64,000 nt of DNA from Gordonia tangerina (lineage in GTDB: Bacteria; Actinomycetota; Actinomycetes; Mycobacteriales; Mycobacteriaceae). Below, one piece after another: positions 36,056 to 44,323 of this stretch. Below the pieces are notes generated by a model. It was not told where the DNA came from and ran no database searches. It saw only the letters and a program-made list of their open reading frames with translations. The position numbers and the translations under genes are program-made. The stretch lies in contig NZ_JAKGCU010000002.1 in the NCBI RefSeq assembly GCF_021556435.1, positions 124,001-188,000 on the forward strand, in the 5' to 3' direction. Each line of letters starts with the position of its first letter. The stretch's first letter is position 1.

Positions 36056-38068
36056 TCACTGGTCGTCGAGGTCGCTGCCCAGGGCCCGGCGCGTGTCCCC
36101 CGGCGCCGAGTACTCGAGGTCACGATTCTTGAGTCGGATCGACGAGTTGAGCTGCCACGGCACAGACGTGACCATGACGCCCGGTTCGAACAGCAACCGT
36201 GTCTTGAGGCGCAGCGCCGACTGGTTGTGCAGGATCTGCTCCCACCAATGCCCGACCACGTATTCGGGAATGAAGACGGTGATCACGTCGCGCGGCGATT
36301 CGCGACGCACCCGACGTACATAGTCGATGACCGGGCGGGTGACCTCCCGGTACGGAGACGCAATCACCTTCAGCGGCACCGAGACCTCACTCGCCTCCCA
36401 CTGCGATACCAGCTTGCGTGTATCGCGGTCGTCGACGTTGACGGTGATCGCCTCCAGGACGTCGGGTCGCGTTGCCCGGGCGTAGAGCACGGCGCGACGG
36501 GTGGCCAGATGCAGCGTGGAGACCAGCACGATCGAGTGGGTGCGGCTGGGCAGCACCGAATCCTCGTCGGCCCGCTCGAGTTCGCGCTGCACGGTCGAAT
36601 AGTGCAGGTGGATCAGCTTCATCAAGACGAACAACACCACCATCGCGAGGATCGCGATCCAGGCGCCCTGGGTGAACTTGGTCACCAGCACCACCACCAA
36701 CACGGTCGCCGTCATCACCAGGCCGACAGCGTTGATTACCCGCGACCGCTGCATCCGGTGGCGCGCATGCGGGTCGGTCTCGGTCCGCAGGTGACGTGTC
36801 CAATGTCGGACCATGCCCGTCTGGCTGAGCGTGAACGAGACGAACACCCCGACGATGTAGAGCTGGATCAGCGACGTGACCTGCGCGCCGAACGCGATCA
36901 CGAAGACCATCGCGGCGACCGCGAGGAACACGATGCCGTTGCTGAAAGCGAGCCGATCACCGCGGGTGTGCAGCTGACGCGGCAGGTACCGGTCCTGCGC
37001 GAGCACCGAGCCGAGCACGGGGAACCCGTTGAATGCAGTGTTGGCGGCCAAGATCAGGATCAGTGCGGTGACGGTCGCGACGAAGTAGAAGCCCGGCGTG
37101 AACGAGTCGAACACCGCATGTGCCAGCTGGGCGATCATCGCCTTCTGCTGATACCCCTCCGGGGCGCCGATGAGATCCTGCTCCGGGTTCTCGACGTACT
37201 TGGCGCCGATCTGCTGGGCGAGCAGGACGATACCCATCAGCAGCGTGATGGAAAAAGCTCCGAGCAGCAGCAGTGTGGTCGCCGCGTTGCGGGACTTGGG
37301 TTTCCGGAAGGCCGGAACGCCGTTGCTGATGGCCTCCACGCCGGTCAATGCGGCACATCCGGAGGAGAACGCCCGGGCGATCAGGAACACGAAAGCGATA
37401 CCGACGAGGTGGCTGTCCTCGGCGCGGATCTCGAAATCGGCCGTCTCGGACTGGATGTCCTCACCCAGCACGAAGATCTCCAGGAATCCCCAGATCAGCA
37501 TCGCGGAGACACCGAAGATGAAGGCGTAGGTGGGGATCGCGAGTACTGCCCCCGATTCCTTGATCCCGCGCAGGTTGACCGCGGCGAGCAACGCGATCGC
37601 GGCGACACTGAACCACACCTTGTGTTCGGAGACGAACGGGATGGCCGAGCCCACGTTCTCGGCGGCCGACGCGATCGACACCGCGACGGTGAGCACATAG
37701 TCGACCAGCAGCGCGCTGCCCACGGTGAGTCCGGCGTTGGGACCGAGGTTGACCGTCGCCACCTCGTAGTCACCGCCACCGGACGGATAGGCGTGCACGT
37801 TCTGCCGGTAGCTGGCCACCACCACGATCATCACGACGGCGACCGCTACTGCCACCCACGGGGTGAAGACCAGACCACTGAGTCCGGCGATGGACAGCAC
37901 CAGGAAGATCTCCTGCGGTGCGTAGGCCACCGAAGACATCGCGTCGGAAGCGAACACCGGCAGCGCGATGCGCTTGGGCAGCAGGGTGTGACCCAGTTTG
38001 TCGCTGCGGAACGGGCGGCCGAGCAGAATCCGTTTGGTCGCTACGGACACCTTGGACACGGTGGACAC
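36056..38068 (-). CDS. APC-superfamily permease, KimA-like potassium transporter
   Basis: The 670-aa protein has about twelve hydrophobic helices (30-470) and a soluble C-terminal domain resembling a universal stress/USP fold. Its landmarks resemble Bacillus KimA as I remember it: LPVFASDAMSSVAYAPQEIFL, SYRQNVHAYPSGGGDYEV, GSALLVDYVLTVAVSIASA, AFSSGCAALTGVEAISNGVPAF, LAANTAFNGFPVLGSVLAQDRYLPRQ and TRGDRLAFSNGI. KimA is a proton-coupled K+ importer, so this is a better guess than the generic amino-acid permease label. The divergent neighbours encode two TrkA-type RCK proteins, which supports a potassium role. Start GTG 38068 gives MSTVSKVSVATKRILLG. Confidence 0.85.
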   Translation of the reverse strand: MSTVSKVSVATKRILLGRPFRSDKLGHTLLPKRIALPVFASDAMSSVAYAPQEIFLVLSIAGLSGLVFTPWVAVAVAVVMIVVVASYRQNVHAYPSGGGDYEVATVNLGPNAGLTVGSALLVDYVLTVAVSIASAAENVGSAIPFVSEHKVWFSVAAIALLAAVNLRGIKESGAVLAIPTYAFIFGVSAMLIWGFLEIFVLGEDIQSETADFEIRAEDSHLVGIAFVFLIARAFSSGCAALTGVEAISNGVPAFRKPKSRNAATTLLLLGAFSITLLMGIVLLAQQIGAKYVENPEQDLIGAPEGYQQKAMIAQLAHAVFDSFTPGFYFVATVTALILILAANTAFNGFPVLGSVLAQDRYLPRQLHTRGDRLAFSNGIVFLAVAAMVFVIAFGAQVTSLIQLYIVGVFVSFTLSQTGMVRHWTRHLRTETDPHARHRMQRSRVINAVGLVMTATVLVVVLVTKFTQGAWIAILAMVVLFVLMKLIHLHYSTVQRELERADEDSVLPSRTHSIVLVSTLHLATRRAVLYARATRPDVLEAITVNVDDRDTRKLVSQWEASEVSVPLKVIASPYREVTRPVIDYVRRVRRESPRDVITVFIPEYVVGHWWEQILHNQSALRLKTRLLFEPGVMVTSVPWQLNSSIRLKNRDLEYSAPGDTRRALGSDLDDQ

Positions 38069-38244
38069 CAGGCAACACTAGAGCGTGTAGTAGACAAAGG
38101 CCACAAGGGACCGGCCGCATCGATCCGGCCACCACGGATGTGTAACGTCGTCGCCCGACACGTCGGTGTGCGCGGTAGGTTCGATGGGTCCGTACCGCGC
38201 TTGCATCGTCGTCGCGGGATGTCCGCACAGTCGGAAGGGTGCAC

Positions 38245-38910
38245 GTGCAGGTAGTCATCATGGGGTGCGGTCGCGTGGGTTCATCGCTGGCGATGGCCAT
38301 GCAGAAGCGGGGCCACGACGTCGCGGTCATCGACCGTGACGAGTCGTCGTTCATCCGGCTGAGCCCGCAGTTCGTCGGCACCACCGTGGTGGGCGTCGGC
38401 TTCGACCGGGATGTACTGACGCGCGCGGGTATCGAGAAGGCCGACGCGTTCGCGGCGGTGTCCTCCGGGGACAACTCCAACATCATCTCCGCGCGTGTCG
38501 CGCGGGAGACCTTCGGGGTCGAACGCGTCGTCGCACGCATCTACGACGCCAAACGCGCGCAGGTCTACGAACGGCTCGGCATTCCCACCGTCGCCACCGT
38601 GCCGTGGACGACGGAGCGATTCGTCTCGGCGCTCGGCGAGACCTCCACCACCATCGAATGGCGAGATCCGTCGGGGTCGTTGGTCATCGCCGAACTCGAG
38701 GTCGACGAATCCTGGATCGGGGTGAAGGTCGGCAAGTTCCAGGAAGAGACCGGTGGGCGGATCGCCTTCCTGAACCGACTGGGGAACCCAATCCTTCCTG
38801 ACGCGAAAACCGTTGTGCAGCAAGATGACCTCATCTATGCGGCGATCCCGACCGAGCAGCTCGATGCCGCTCGCGCCACTGCCCGGTCCCCGCGGATCAC
38901 ATCCGACTGA
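38245..38910 (+). CDS. trkA: TrkA-family potassium uptake regulator (RCK/KTN protein), CeoB-like
   Basis: The 221-aa protein has an N-terminal NAD-binding RCK_N domain, QVVIMGCGRVGSSLAMAM, then DVAVIDRDESSF and VVGVGFDRDVLTRAGIEKADAF, and a C-terminal TrkA_C domain ending LIYAAIPTEQ. RCK proteins bind NAD(H) or c-di-AMP/ATP and gate K+ channels or transporters from the cytosolic side. GTG 38245 lies 6 bases after GGAAGG; a GTG at 38239 touches the same site and is less likely. The gene diverges from the KimA-like permease and is followed by a second TrkA gene; no TrkH/TrkG is present in the window. Confidence 0.93.
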   Translation: MQVVIMGCGRVGSSLAMAMQKRGHDVAVIDRDESSFIRLSPQFVGTTVVGVGFDRDVLTRAGIEKADAFAAVSSGDNSNIISARVARETFGVERVVARIYDAKRAQVYERLGIPTVATVPWTTERFVSALGETSTTIEWRDPSGSLVIAELEVDESWIGVKVGKFQEETGGRIAFLNRLGNPILPDAKTVVQQDDLIYAAIPTEQLDAARATARSPRITSD

Positions 38911-38930
38911 CTCAGCTGAGGGAGAAGACG

Positions 38931-39593
38931 ATGAAGGTTGCCATCGCCGGTGCGGGCGCGGTCGGGCGCTCGATCGCGCGGGAGTTGCTGGTCAACAGGC
39001 ACGAGGTGACGCTGTTCGAACGCAAGTCGGCCCATATCGATCCCGGAGCCGTGCCCGACGCGAACTGGGTACAGGCCGATGCGTGCGAGCTCAGCAATCT
39101 CGAACGGGCCGAGCTGCAGACCTATGACGTGATGGTCGCGGCCACCGGCGACGACAAGGCGAACCTCGTGGTGAGCCTGCTCGCCAAGACCGAGTTCGCA
39201 GTCAATCGGGTGGTGGCACGTGTCAACGACCCCCGCAACGAGTGGTTGTTCGACGAGGACTGGGGCGTCGACGTCGCCGTCTCGACCCCCCGTATCCTGG
39301 CGTCCCTGGTCGAGGAGGCGGTGTCTGTCGGAGACCTGGTGCGTCTGATGACGTTTCGTCAGGGACAGGCCAACCTGGTGGAACTCACCTTGCCGGCCAA
39401 CACACCGCTGGCGGGTAAACCCGTTCGCAAACTCGCGCTACCCCGCGACGCCGCACTCGTGACCATCCTGCGCGGCGGTCGGGTCATCGTGCCGCAGAAC
39501 GACGACCCGATCGAGGGCGGCGACGAATTGGTTTTCATCGCTCCGGCCGAGGCGGAACCGGCGCTCTACGAAGCGATGCGCCTGGGTAACTGA
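38931..39593 (+). CDS. TrkA-family potassium uptake regulator (RCK/KTN protein), CeoC-like
   Basis: The 220-aa second RCK protein starts MKVAIAGAGAVGRSIARELL (GxGxxG), continues EVTLFERKSAHIDPGAVP and VMVAATGDDKANLVVSLLAK, and has a TrkA_C domain with LPANTPLAGKPVRKLALPRDAALV and GDELVFIAPAEAEPAL. It lies 20 bases after the first RCK gene, so the two are probably translated together and may form a hetero-oligomer, as proposed for mycobacterial CeoB/CeoC. The partner channel is likely the divergent KimA-like permease or a distant Trk. Confidence 0.93.
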   Translation: MKVAIAGAGAVGRSIARELLVNRHEVTLFERKSAHIDPGAVPDANWVQADACELSNLERAELQTYDVMVAATGDDKANLVVSLLAKTEFAVNRVVARVNDPRNEWLFDEDWGVDVAVSTPRILASLVEEAVSVGDLVRLMTFRQGQANLVELTLPANTPLAGKPVRKLALPRDAALVTILRGGRVIVPQNDDPIEGGDELVFIAPAEAEPALYEAMRLGN

Positions 39594-39620
39594 ACCGATC
39601 GAGGAGACCCGGCGCCGGGG

Positions 39621-40328
39621 TCAGTGCCAGCCGGTGTCGGTCTCGGCGACTTCGGGATCGGACTGCTCGTCGGCCACGATCCGATCCTCCTCCTTGCTCG
39701 CGCGGCGCACCAGCAGCACCGTCGCCAGCACCGCCAGCGCGGTCAGCGGCCATCCCATCGCGATCCGGGAGACCGCAAGCCAGCCGGTGCTGCCGTGATC
39801 GTAGAGTTCGGATTGCGTCAGATATCGGGCGGCGAAGACCAGTGCCCAGAAGGCCGTTGCGAGATCGTAGGCACGCAAGGTCTTGCGGTGTCGGCGCCAG
39901 TCCATACCCTCGCCGCTGATGAGATTCCAGATCACACCCACCAACGGCCACCGCACCAGGATCGACCCCACGAACACGATCGCGTAGGCCAGCGTGGTCC
40001 AGATGCCGAACAGGAAGTAACCCTTGGCGTCGCCGGTCCGGTAGGCGATGAACACACAGATCGCGACCCCGATCAGACCGGAGATCGCCGGGTTCAAGGG
40101 TTCGCGGCGGAGTAGCCGGATCACGAACACGGCCAGCGCCGCGATGAGCGCCGCAACGATCGCCGCCGTGAGTCCCCACGCGGAGTTGACGGGCACGAAG
40201 ACGACGATGGGCACCGTCGAATAGATCAGCCCGGATACGCCACCCATCTGTTCCAGCACAGACGGGCGAACATCGGATTCGGGTGCGCCACCGAGTGTGG
40301 GTTCCGACGGGTCTGGCGACGACGTCAT
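39621..40328 (-). CDS. DUF3159 membrane protein
   Basis: The 235-aa protein has about five hydrophobic helices: LIYSTVPIVVFVPVNSAWGLTAAI and ALIAALAVFVIRLL near the N terminus, the signature LNPAISGLIGVAICVFIAYRTGDAKGYFLFGIW, then IVFVGSILVRWPLVGVIWN and a last helix near 190-215. These match the actinobacterial DUF3159 family, of unknown function. It overlaps the OB-fold gene by 4 bases and converges on the second TrkA gene, as in mycobacteria (Rv2693c). The hydrophilic ends carry no known motif. Confidence 0.9.
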   Translation of the reverse strand: MTSSPDPSEPTLGGAPESDVRPSVLEQMGGVSGLIYSTVPIVVFVPVNSAWGLTAAIVAALIAALAVFVIRLLRREPLNPAISGLIGVAICVFIAYRTGDAKGYFLFGIWTTLAYAIVFVGSILVRWPLVGVIWNLISGEGMDWRRHRKTLRAYDLATAFWALVFAARYLTQSELYDHGSTGWLAVSRIAMGWPLTALAVLATVLLVRRASKEEDRIVADEQSDPEVAETDTGWH

Positions 40329-40702
40329 TCGTCGTCGGGGCCCTGGAGTTCGTAATACGGGTTGTAGATGAGCTTGGTGCCGTCATGTTCGGCCAGTCGG
40401 CCCCGCACAGTGATCTTGCGGCCCGGTTCGATCCCCGGGATCCGATTGCGACCGAGCCATTTGAGCATCACGGTGTCCGACCCGTCGAAGAACTCCGCTT
40501 TGACGCCGACCTTTGCCGCACGTGAGCAGGTCTCCACTGACCGCAATTCGCCGTGCATCGTTACCTCGTCGCCACGACAGCACTCCGCGGCGCGCTGGGC
40601 GCCGGAGGCACGCGACTCCTCGGCGATCTCCACGGCGTCGGCGTCGCCGAGATCTTCGGTCAGCCTGCGGGTCAACCGCTTCAGGTAGCCGGTGGTAGGC
40701 AT
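40325..40702 (-). CDS. OB-fold nucleic acid-binding domain protein
   Basis: The 125-aa protein has a helical N terminus (MPTTGYLKRLTRRLTEDL, then DADAVEIAEESRASGAQRAA) and a five-stranded OB fold: GDEVTMHGELRSVETCSRA, VGVKAEFFDGSDTVMLKWLGR, IPGIEPGRKITVRGRLAEHDGTKLIYNPYYEL. The NPYYEL end is common in actinobacterial RecG-like OB proteins. It may bind single-stranded nucleic acid. I use ATG 40702; longer frames to 40819 start in intergenic sequence. It is coupled to the DUF3159 gene by a 4-base overlap. Confidence 0.88.
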   Translation of the reverse strand: MPTTGYLKRLTRRLTEDLGDADAVEIAEESRASGAQRAAECCRGDEVTMHGELRSVETCSRAAKVGVKAEFFDGSDTVMLKWLGRNRIPGIEPGRKITVRGRLAEHDGTKLIYNPYYELQGPDDE

Positions 40703-40838
40703 CGCACCCTCCCCTTGGGTGACGCGTCTCTCGTCGAGACATTGGTGAAACATTGTGGGGCGGATTCGCCGACCCTGCTTACAGTCGCCAGCGTAATCCC
40801 GTCCGTACTCTGGGTACAACGTCGGGCATGATCATGAC

Positions 40839-41549
40839 ATGCCCGCGACACGCCCGCCGGTTCGCCCGGTTGCGCAGAAGCTCGTGGCCATTCCCGGAGC
40901 CGGTTCGGACGCCGATTTCGTCCACCGGGCATTCGGCCCCGCCGCCGCTCGATGCGGATTGACACTGGTGGCGCTCGAACCCTCGACCGACCTCGTGGAC
41001 GGACATCTCCGACGCCTCGACGAGGTGGCGGCGACGTCGGGTCCGCTCGTGGTCGGTGGGGTGTCGATCGGCGCGGCGATCGCGCTGGCCTGGGCGTTAA
41101 ACCACGACTGCGCGGGAGTGTGGGCGGCGTTGCCGGCATGGAGTGGGGACCCCCCAAAGGCTCCGGGGGCAGCGGGGGCGGCGGCCACGGCCGCGGCCCT
41201 GGCACGTGACGGTCTGGAGACGACGATCGCGGCGATGGCAGCGTCGAGCCCGCCCTGGCTGGCGACCGAGCTGAGCCGGTCATGGCGCGCGCTGCATCCG
41301 GCGCTCGGCGGCCATCTGACCCAGGCTGCGCAATTCCACGGGCCGACGATGACCGAGATCTCGACACTGTCGGCGCCGCTCGCGGTGACCGCGGCCGTCG
41401 ATGACCCGGTTCACCCGCTGGCGGTCGGTCGCTCCTGGGTGCGCGCGGCACCGCGTGCGGTGCTGAACGAGGTGACCCTCGACGAGTGGGGCAACGATCC
41501 GTCGACGCTCGGCTTGCGCTGTGCTCGCGGGTGGCAAACGCTGCGCTGA
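40839..41549 (+). CDS. small alpha/beta hydrolase
   Basis: The 236-aa protein has an alpha/beta-hydrolase core: KLVAIPGAGSDADFVHRAFG, LVVGGVSIGAAIALAWAL with the GxSxG nucleophile (VSIGA), SAPLAVTAAVDDPVHPLAVG with the acidic residue, and a C-terminal EVTLDEWGND. The final His expected for the triad is not obvious in the last strand, so activity is uncertain. It diverges from the OB-fold gene, the position of mycobacterial Rv2695, also a hypothetical hydrolase. Substrate unknown. Confidence 0.82.
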   Translation: MPATRPPVRPVAQKLVAIPGAGSDADFVHRAFGPAAARCGLTLVALEPSTDLVDGHLRRLDEVAATSGPLVVGGVSIGAAIALAWALNHDCAGVWAALPAWSGDPPKAPGAAGAAATAAALARDGLETTIAAMAASSPPWLATELSRSWRALHPALGGHLTQAAQFHGPTMTEISTLSAPLAVTAAVDDPVHPLAVGRSWVRAAPRAVLNEVTLDEWGNDPSTLGLRCARGWQTLR

Positions 41550-41578
41550 TCACGTCCGGGCACGGCGAATCGGGACGA

Positions 41579-42334
41579 TCAGCCTCGCCGGTCGCGCCGG
41601 AGGCGCTGCATCGCCGAACCGGATGAGCGCGGCATCGGTTCGGGGTCGTCGGACTGCGGCTGCGCGATGTCGGGCGCAGACGATTGCGGAGCGGCGCCGG
41701 GCGTCGACTCACCCTGCGAGCCGGCCTCCTGTTGTTGCGCCATCTGCTCTTGTGCCGCAGCGACCTGCTCCGCCAGCACCGGCGGCAACACCACCGGCAG
41801 CGGGTCGCGCGGCGGAAACGGTTCCGTGCCGCGGCGCACCACCGACTCGGCCAGCACCGCGCGCGCCAACCTGCCCAGTTCATCGGCGCGGTCATCGGGT
41901 CCGCTGGCGACGCAGCGGACCATCCACCGCGGCCCGTCCACACCGAGGAAACGATGCACGCCGCCGGGCACGGTGGCGACCACCTCCCTACCCCAGTGGC
42001 CATCCTCAACCGCCACCGACGCACCCTCGTCACGCAGCGACTCGGCGAGCTCGCGCACCACTTCGCGCCACAGGCCCGGTGATTTCGGTGCCGCGAAGGC
42101 GCTGACGTTTATGCGCCCATGTGGCGTCACCAGATAAACGGCTTCCGGCTGATGATCGGCCGACATCTCGACAGTCACCTGACCACCCTCGACCACCGGG
42201 ACCAACACCGATCCGAGGTCGAGATGGGAGTTCCCGAGCTCCTCGGCCGGCGTCGTCAGCGCTTCGATGTCGTACGGCCCCTGGGCGGTGCCGATGCGCA
42301 GGTCGCCGTCGGTGTCATCGTCGTTGGCTGCCAT
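41579..42334 (-). CDS. DUF3710 family protein
   Basis: The 251-aa protein starts with an acidic segment and then GPYDIEALTTPAEELGNSHLDLGSVLVPVVEGGQVTVE. The centre has AFAAPKSPGLWREVVRELAESL, EDGHWGREVVATVPGGVHRFLGVDGPRWMVRCVA, all conserved in the actinobacterial DUF3710 family. The C-terminal 60 residues are Gln/Ala/Ser-rich and probably disordered. It follows dut by 5 bases, as in mycobacteria (Rv2696c-Rv2697c). Its function is unknown. Confidence 0.92.
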   Translation of the reverse strand: MAANDDDTDGDLRIGTAQGPYDIEALTTPAEELGNSHLDLGSVLVPVVEGGQVTVEMSADHQPEAVYLVTPHGRINVSAFAAPKSPGLWREVVRELAESLRDEGASVAVEDGHWGREVVATVPGGVHRFLGVDGPRWMVRCVASGPDDRADELGRLARAVLAESVVRRGTEPFPPRDPLPVVLPPVLAEQVAAAQEQMAQQQEAGSQGESTPGAAPQSSAPDIAQPQSDDPEPMPRSSGSAMQRLRRDRRG

Positions 42335-42339
42335 GTCGT

Positions 42340-42894
42340 CTACTCCTCGATGTCACGTGTCGTCGGGTGATCCGATCCGCGGTCACCATCGGGTGCCGCC
42401 GCGGCCAGAATCGCGTGTCCACCGCTGGAACCGTGTCCGCCGAGTCCACGGCTGGTCTCGTCGAGCTCGTCTACCTCGACGAAGTCCGGTAACTCGACGC
42501 GCTGCACGAGCAACTGCGCGATCCGGTCTCCGCGGGTGATCACGATCGACTCGTCGGGGTCGAGGTTGATCAGGCACACCTTGATCTCGCCGCGGTAGCC
42601 GGCATCGATGGTGCCCGGGCTGTTGACGATGGACAGGCCGGCGCGTGCGGCGAGCCCAGACCGCGGATGGACCAGCCCGACCGTGCCGATCGGCAACGCC
42701 ACCGCGATCCCGGTACCGACCAGCTGCCGCCGACCGGGCGGCAACTCGAGGTCGATCGTCGAACACAGGTCGACACCGGCGTCGCCGGCATGCGCGCGGG
42801 TGGGCACAGGAATGTCGGGGTCGAGTCGGCGGAGGGCGATCGGTTCGCTCGCGTCGCCCCGGTCGTTTGTCACGGTGGGAGAATTCGGCGCCAC
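42340..42894 (-). CDS. dut: deoxyuridine 5'-triphosphate nucleotidohydrolase
   Basis: Dut hydrolyses dUTP to dUMP and pyrophosphate, keeping uracil out of DNA. The 184-aa trimeric-type enzyme shows all five motifs: [10 protein letters not shown] (1), [10 protein letters not shown] (2), [20 protein letters not shown] (3), [13 protein letters not shown] (4) and [13 protein letters not shown] (5). The start is GTG 42894 ([10 protein letters not shown]), giving about 20 extra N-terminal residues before the barrel. It lies directly upstream of the DUF3710 gene and diverges from the DUF3093 gene with only 22 bases between starts. Confidence 0.97.
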   Translation of the reverse strand: MAPNSPTVTNDRGDASEPIALRRLDPDIPVPTRAHAGDAGVDLCSTIDLELPPGRRQLVGTGIAVALPIGTVGLVHPRSGLAARAGLSIVNSPGTIDAGYRGEIKVCLINLDPDESIVITRGDRIAQLLVQRVELPDFVEVDELDETSRGLGGHGSSGGHAILAAAAPDGDRGSDHPTTRDIEE

Positions 42895-42916
42895 GAGGGC
42901 AGACTACGCTGGTCGC

Positions 42917-43501
42917 GTGACTCCCCCTGAAGCAGCTGATGATCCGGCCGGTCGTCCCTCCGGCGACGGCCCAGGTGAGTCGAGAAATGGCGCGCAGCAC
43001 CCGGCGACAGAACGCCATCCGGCGTCGGACCGGTTCGCCGAACGCCTGAGGGTGCCCTGGTGGTGGTGGCTGGCCGCCGCCGTGGTGACCGGCGTCGTCG
43101 GCTACGAGATTCAGCTGTCCGCGCACCGGTCGGCGTGGAGTGTCGCAGGCTACGTCGTGGTGGGCGTGTTGTGTGCCTCGGTGCTGTGGTCGATGGGGCG
43201 GGTCTCGGTCCGGGTCACCGCCGAGCGGGAGCTACACGCCGGTCGGGCGCGCCTGCCGCGCGGCGTCATCGCACGCGGCGCAACCGTGCCGGCGACCGCC
43301 AAGAGTGCCGCACTCGGTCGACAACTGGATCCGGCCGCGTTTCTCATGCACCGCGCCTGGGTGAAGACGATGGTGTTGCTCGTGCTCGACGACCCGGACG
43401 ACCCCACCCCGTACTGGCTGGTGTCCACGCGCGACCCGGCCGGACTGCTCGCCGCGCTCGACGTGCCGGACGCCGCCGCCGAGGCCGGTATCGCCGACTG
43501 A
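42917..43501 (+). CDS. DUF3093 membrane protein
   Basis: The 194-aa protein has a disordered Pro/Gly-rich N terminus (1-38), two adjacent transmembrane helices (about 47-65, WWWWLAAAVVTGVVGYEI, and about 73-94, WSVAGYVVVGVLCASVLW), and a C-terminal domain with RVSVRVTAERELHAGRARLP and RAWVKTMVLLVLDDPDDPTPYWLVSTRDP. These features match DUF3093, an actinobacterial family of unknown function. It starts with GTG 42917. Position beside dut corresponds to mycobacterial Rv2698. A terminator follows. Confidence 0.92.
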   Translation: MTPPEAADDPAGRPSGDGPGESRNGAQHPATERHPASDRFAERLRVPWWWWLAAAVVTGVVGYEIQLSAHRSAWSVAGYVVVGVLCASVLWSMGRVSVRVTAERELHAGRARLPRGVIARGATVPATAKSAALGRQLDPAAFLMHRAWVKTMVLLVLDDPDDPTPYWLVSTRDPAGLLAALDVPDAAAEAGIAD

Positions 43502-43537
43502 CCCGGCGGGGATGAACAAGAGGGCGGGATAAACGAC

Positions 43538-43568
43538 GGGGCGGGCCCAACTTCGGTCGACCCGCCCC
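43538..43568 (+). terminator. terminator between convergent DUF3093 and DUF4193 genes
   Basis: GGGGCGGG (43538-43545) pairs perfectly with CCCGCCCC (43561-43568) across a 15-base loop, followed by attcatt. It lies between the convergent stops at 43501 and 43619, so it can act on either transcript. Confidence 0.75.
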
Positions 43569-43618
43569 ATTCATTCTGGGTGCATTTGTGGTGCTGAGCC
43601 GCGAGTCTGCGGCGCTCG

Positions 43619-43918
43619 TCAGGCGCAGTCCACGCAGATCCGCGAGTTGCCGTTCTCCCGCGCCAGCCGGCTGCGGTGATAGACGAGAAAGCAGCTGGTG
43701 CAGGTGAATTCGTCGGCCTGCTTCGGGATGACCCGAACCGAGAGCTCCTCGCCCGAGAGATCGGCGCCGGGGAGTTCGAAGGATTCCGCGGTGTCGCCCT
43801 CATCGACGTCGACGGCAGCCGACTGCGCCTCGCTGCGGCGGGCCTTCAGCTCCTCGAGCGAGTCCTCGTTCAGATCCTCGGTGTCTGTGCGACGTGGCGC
43901 GTCATAATCAGTAGCCAT
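43619..43918 (-). CDS. DUF4193 zinc-ribbon-like protein
   Basis: The 99-aa protein has an acidic N-terminal two thirds (DTEDLNEDSLEELKARRSEAQ, then DEGDTAESFELPGADLSGEEL) and a C-terminal CTSC...CVDC zinc ribbon with the conserved LVYHRSRLARE between. This is the DUF4193 family, ubiquitous and highly expressed in Actinobacteria. The family resembles small RNA-polymerase- or ribosome-associated zinc proteins, but function is not established. The position next to cei matches mycobacterial Rv2699c. Confidence 0.93.
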   Translation of the reverse strand: MATDYDAPRRTDTEDLNEDSLEELKARRSEAQSAAVDVDEGDTAESFELPGADLSGEELSVRVIPKQADEFTCTSCFLVYHRSRLARENGNSRICVDCA

Positions 43919-44323
43919 TGTGTGCCTTACCTATGTGAGAGTGTGCGAGCGCTCTCGGTTGTCCAGGCTTGTGGCCGGACAAACGTAGGTGCGCGGACCC
44001 GCCGGGATTGTCTTGCCGTCGGGCGTCACTTCAACGTCATGACCGGTGCAATTCGTTACCCAGGACCCTGCAGATCGGAGTGATTTTCGTCACATCCGAC
44101 TCGCATGCCTTCCGTCTTCTTCGGAGGGCGGGCGCCCGAAGCCTAGTGCACCGATGCCGCTGGGTCAACGGCGGAGCCATTCGGATCATTCCCTGGCGTG
44201 TTCCATCGGCGAAGCCGGCCCGTTGGGCCGAGACAACGGGTCCACCGGCCTGTCTACGCCGAGCGCCGGCGCCGACCCTCTAGAGTGGTGCCGCAGGTCG
44301 AGGTGAGAAGGAGCCGATTCGCG
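43919..44323. promoter_or_regulatory. 405-base divergent intergenic region
   Basis: No gene is seen here between the divergent DUF4193 and cei genes, an unusually long gap for this window. It must hold both promoters. The notable site is a CRP/GlxR-like palindrome at 44079-44094. A short inverted repeat, ttcttcggagggcgggcgcccgaag, also lies near 44110-44140. I could not define -10 and -35 boxes with confidence. Confidence 0.5.
44079..44094. promoter_or_regulatory. candidate CRP/GlxR-type operator
   Basis: The 16-mer AGTGATTTTCGTCACA matches the CRP-family consensus TGTGA-N6-TCACA at nine of ten defined positions. It lies about 160 bases upstream of the DUF4193 start and about 230 upstream of cei. 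A cAMP-receptor-type regulator could act here; one good match in 64 kb can also occur by chance. Confidence 0.5.

Noticed and set aside
36056-38068. Amino-acid permease assignment for the APC protein
   Set aside because: The motif blocks and the C-terminal USP-like domain fit KimA better, and the neighbours are potassium regulators; kept only as an alternative.
38069-38244. Possible c-di-AMP (ydaO-type) riboswitch before the KimA-like permease or trkA
   Set aside because: The conserved bases of that riboswitch are not seen in the 176-base gap, and both transcripts seem to have short or no leaders.
34868-38254. Very long plus-strand open frame (over 1100 codons) opposite the RNA methyltransferase and permease genes
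   Set aside because: Its translation is low-complexity Arg/His/Ser/Pro without domains, and it is the mirror frame of two well-supported genes; such shadows are common at high GC.
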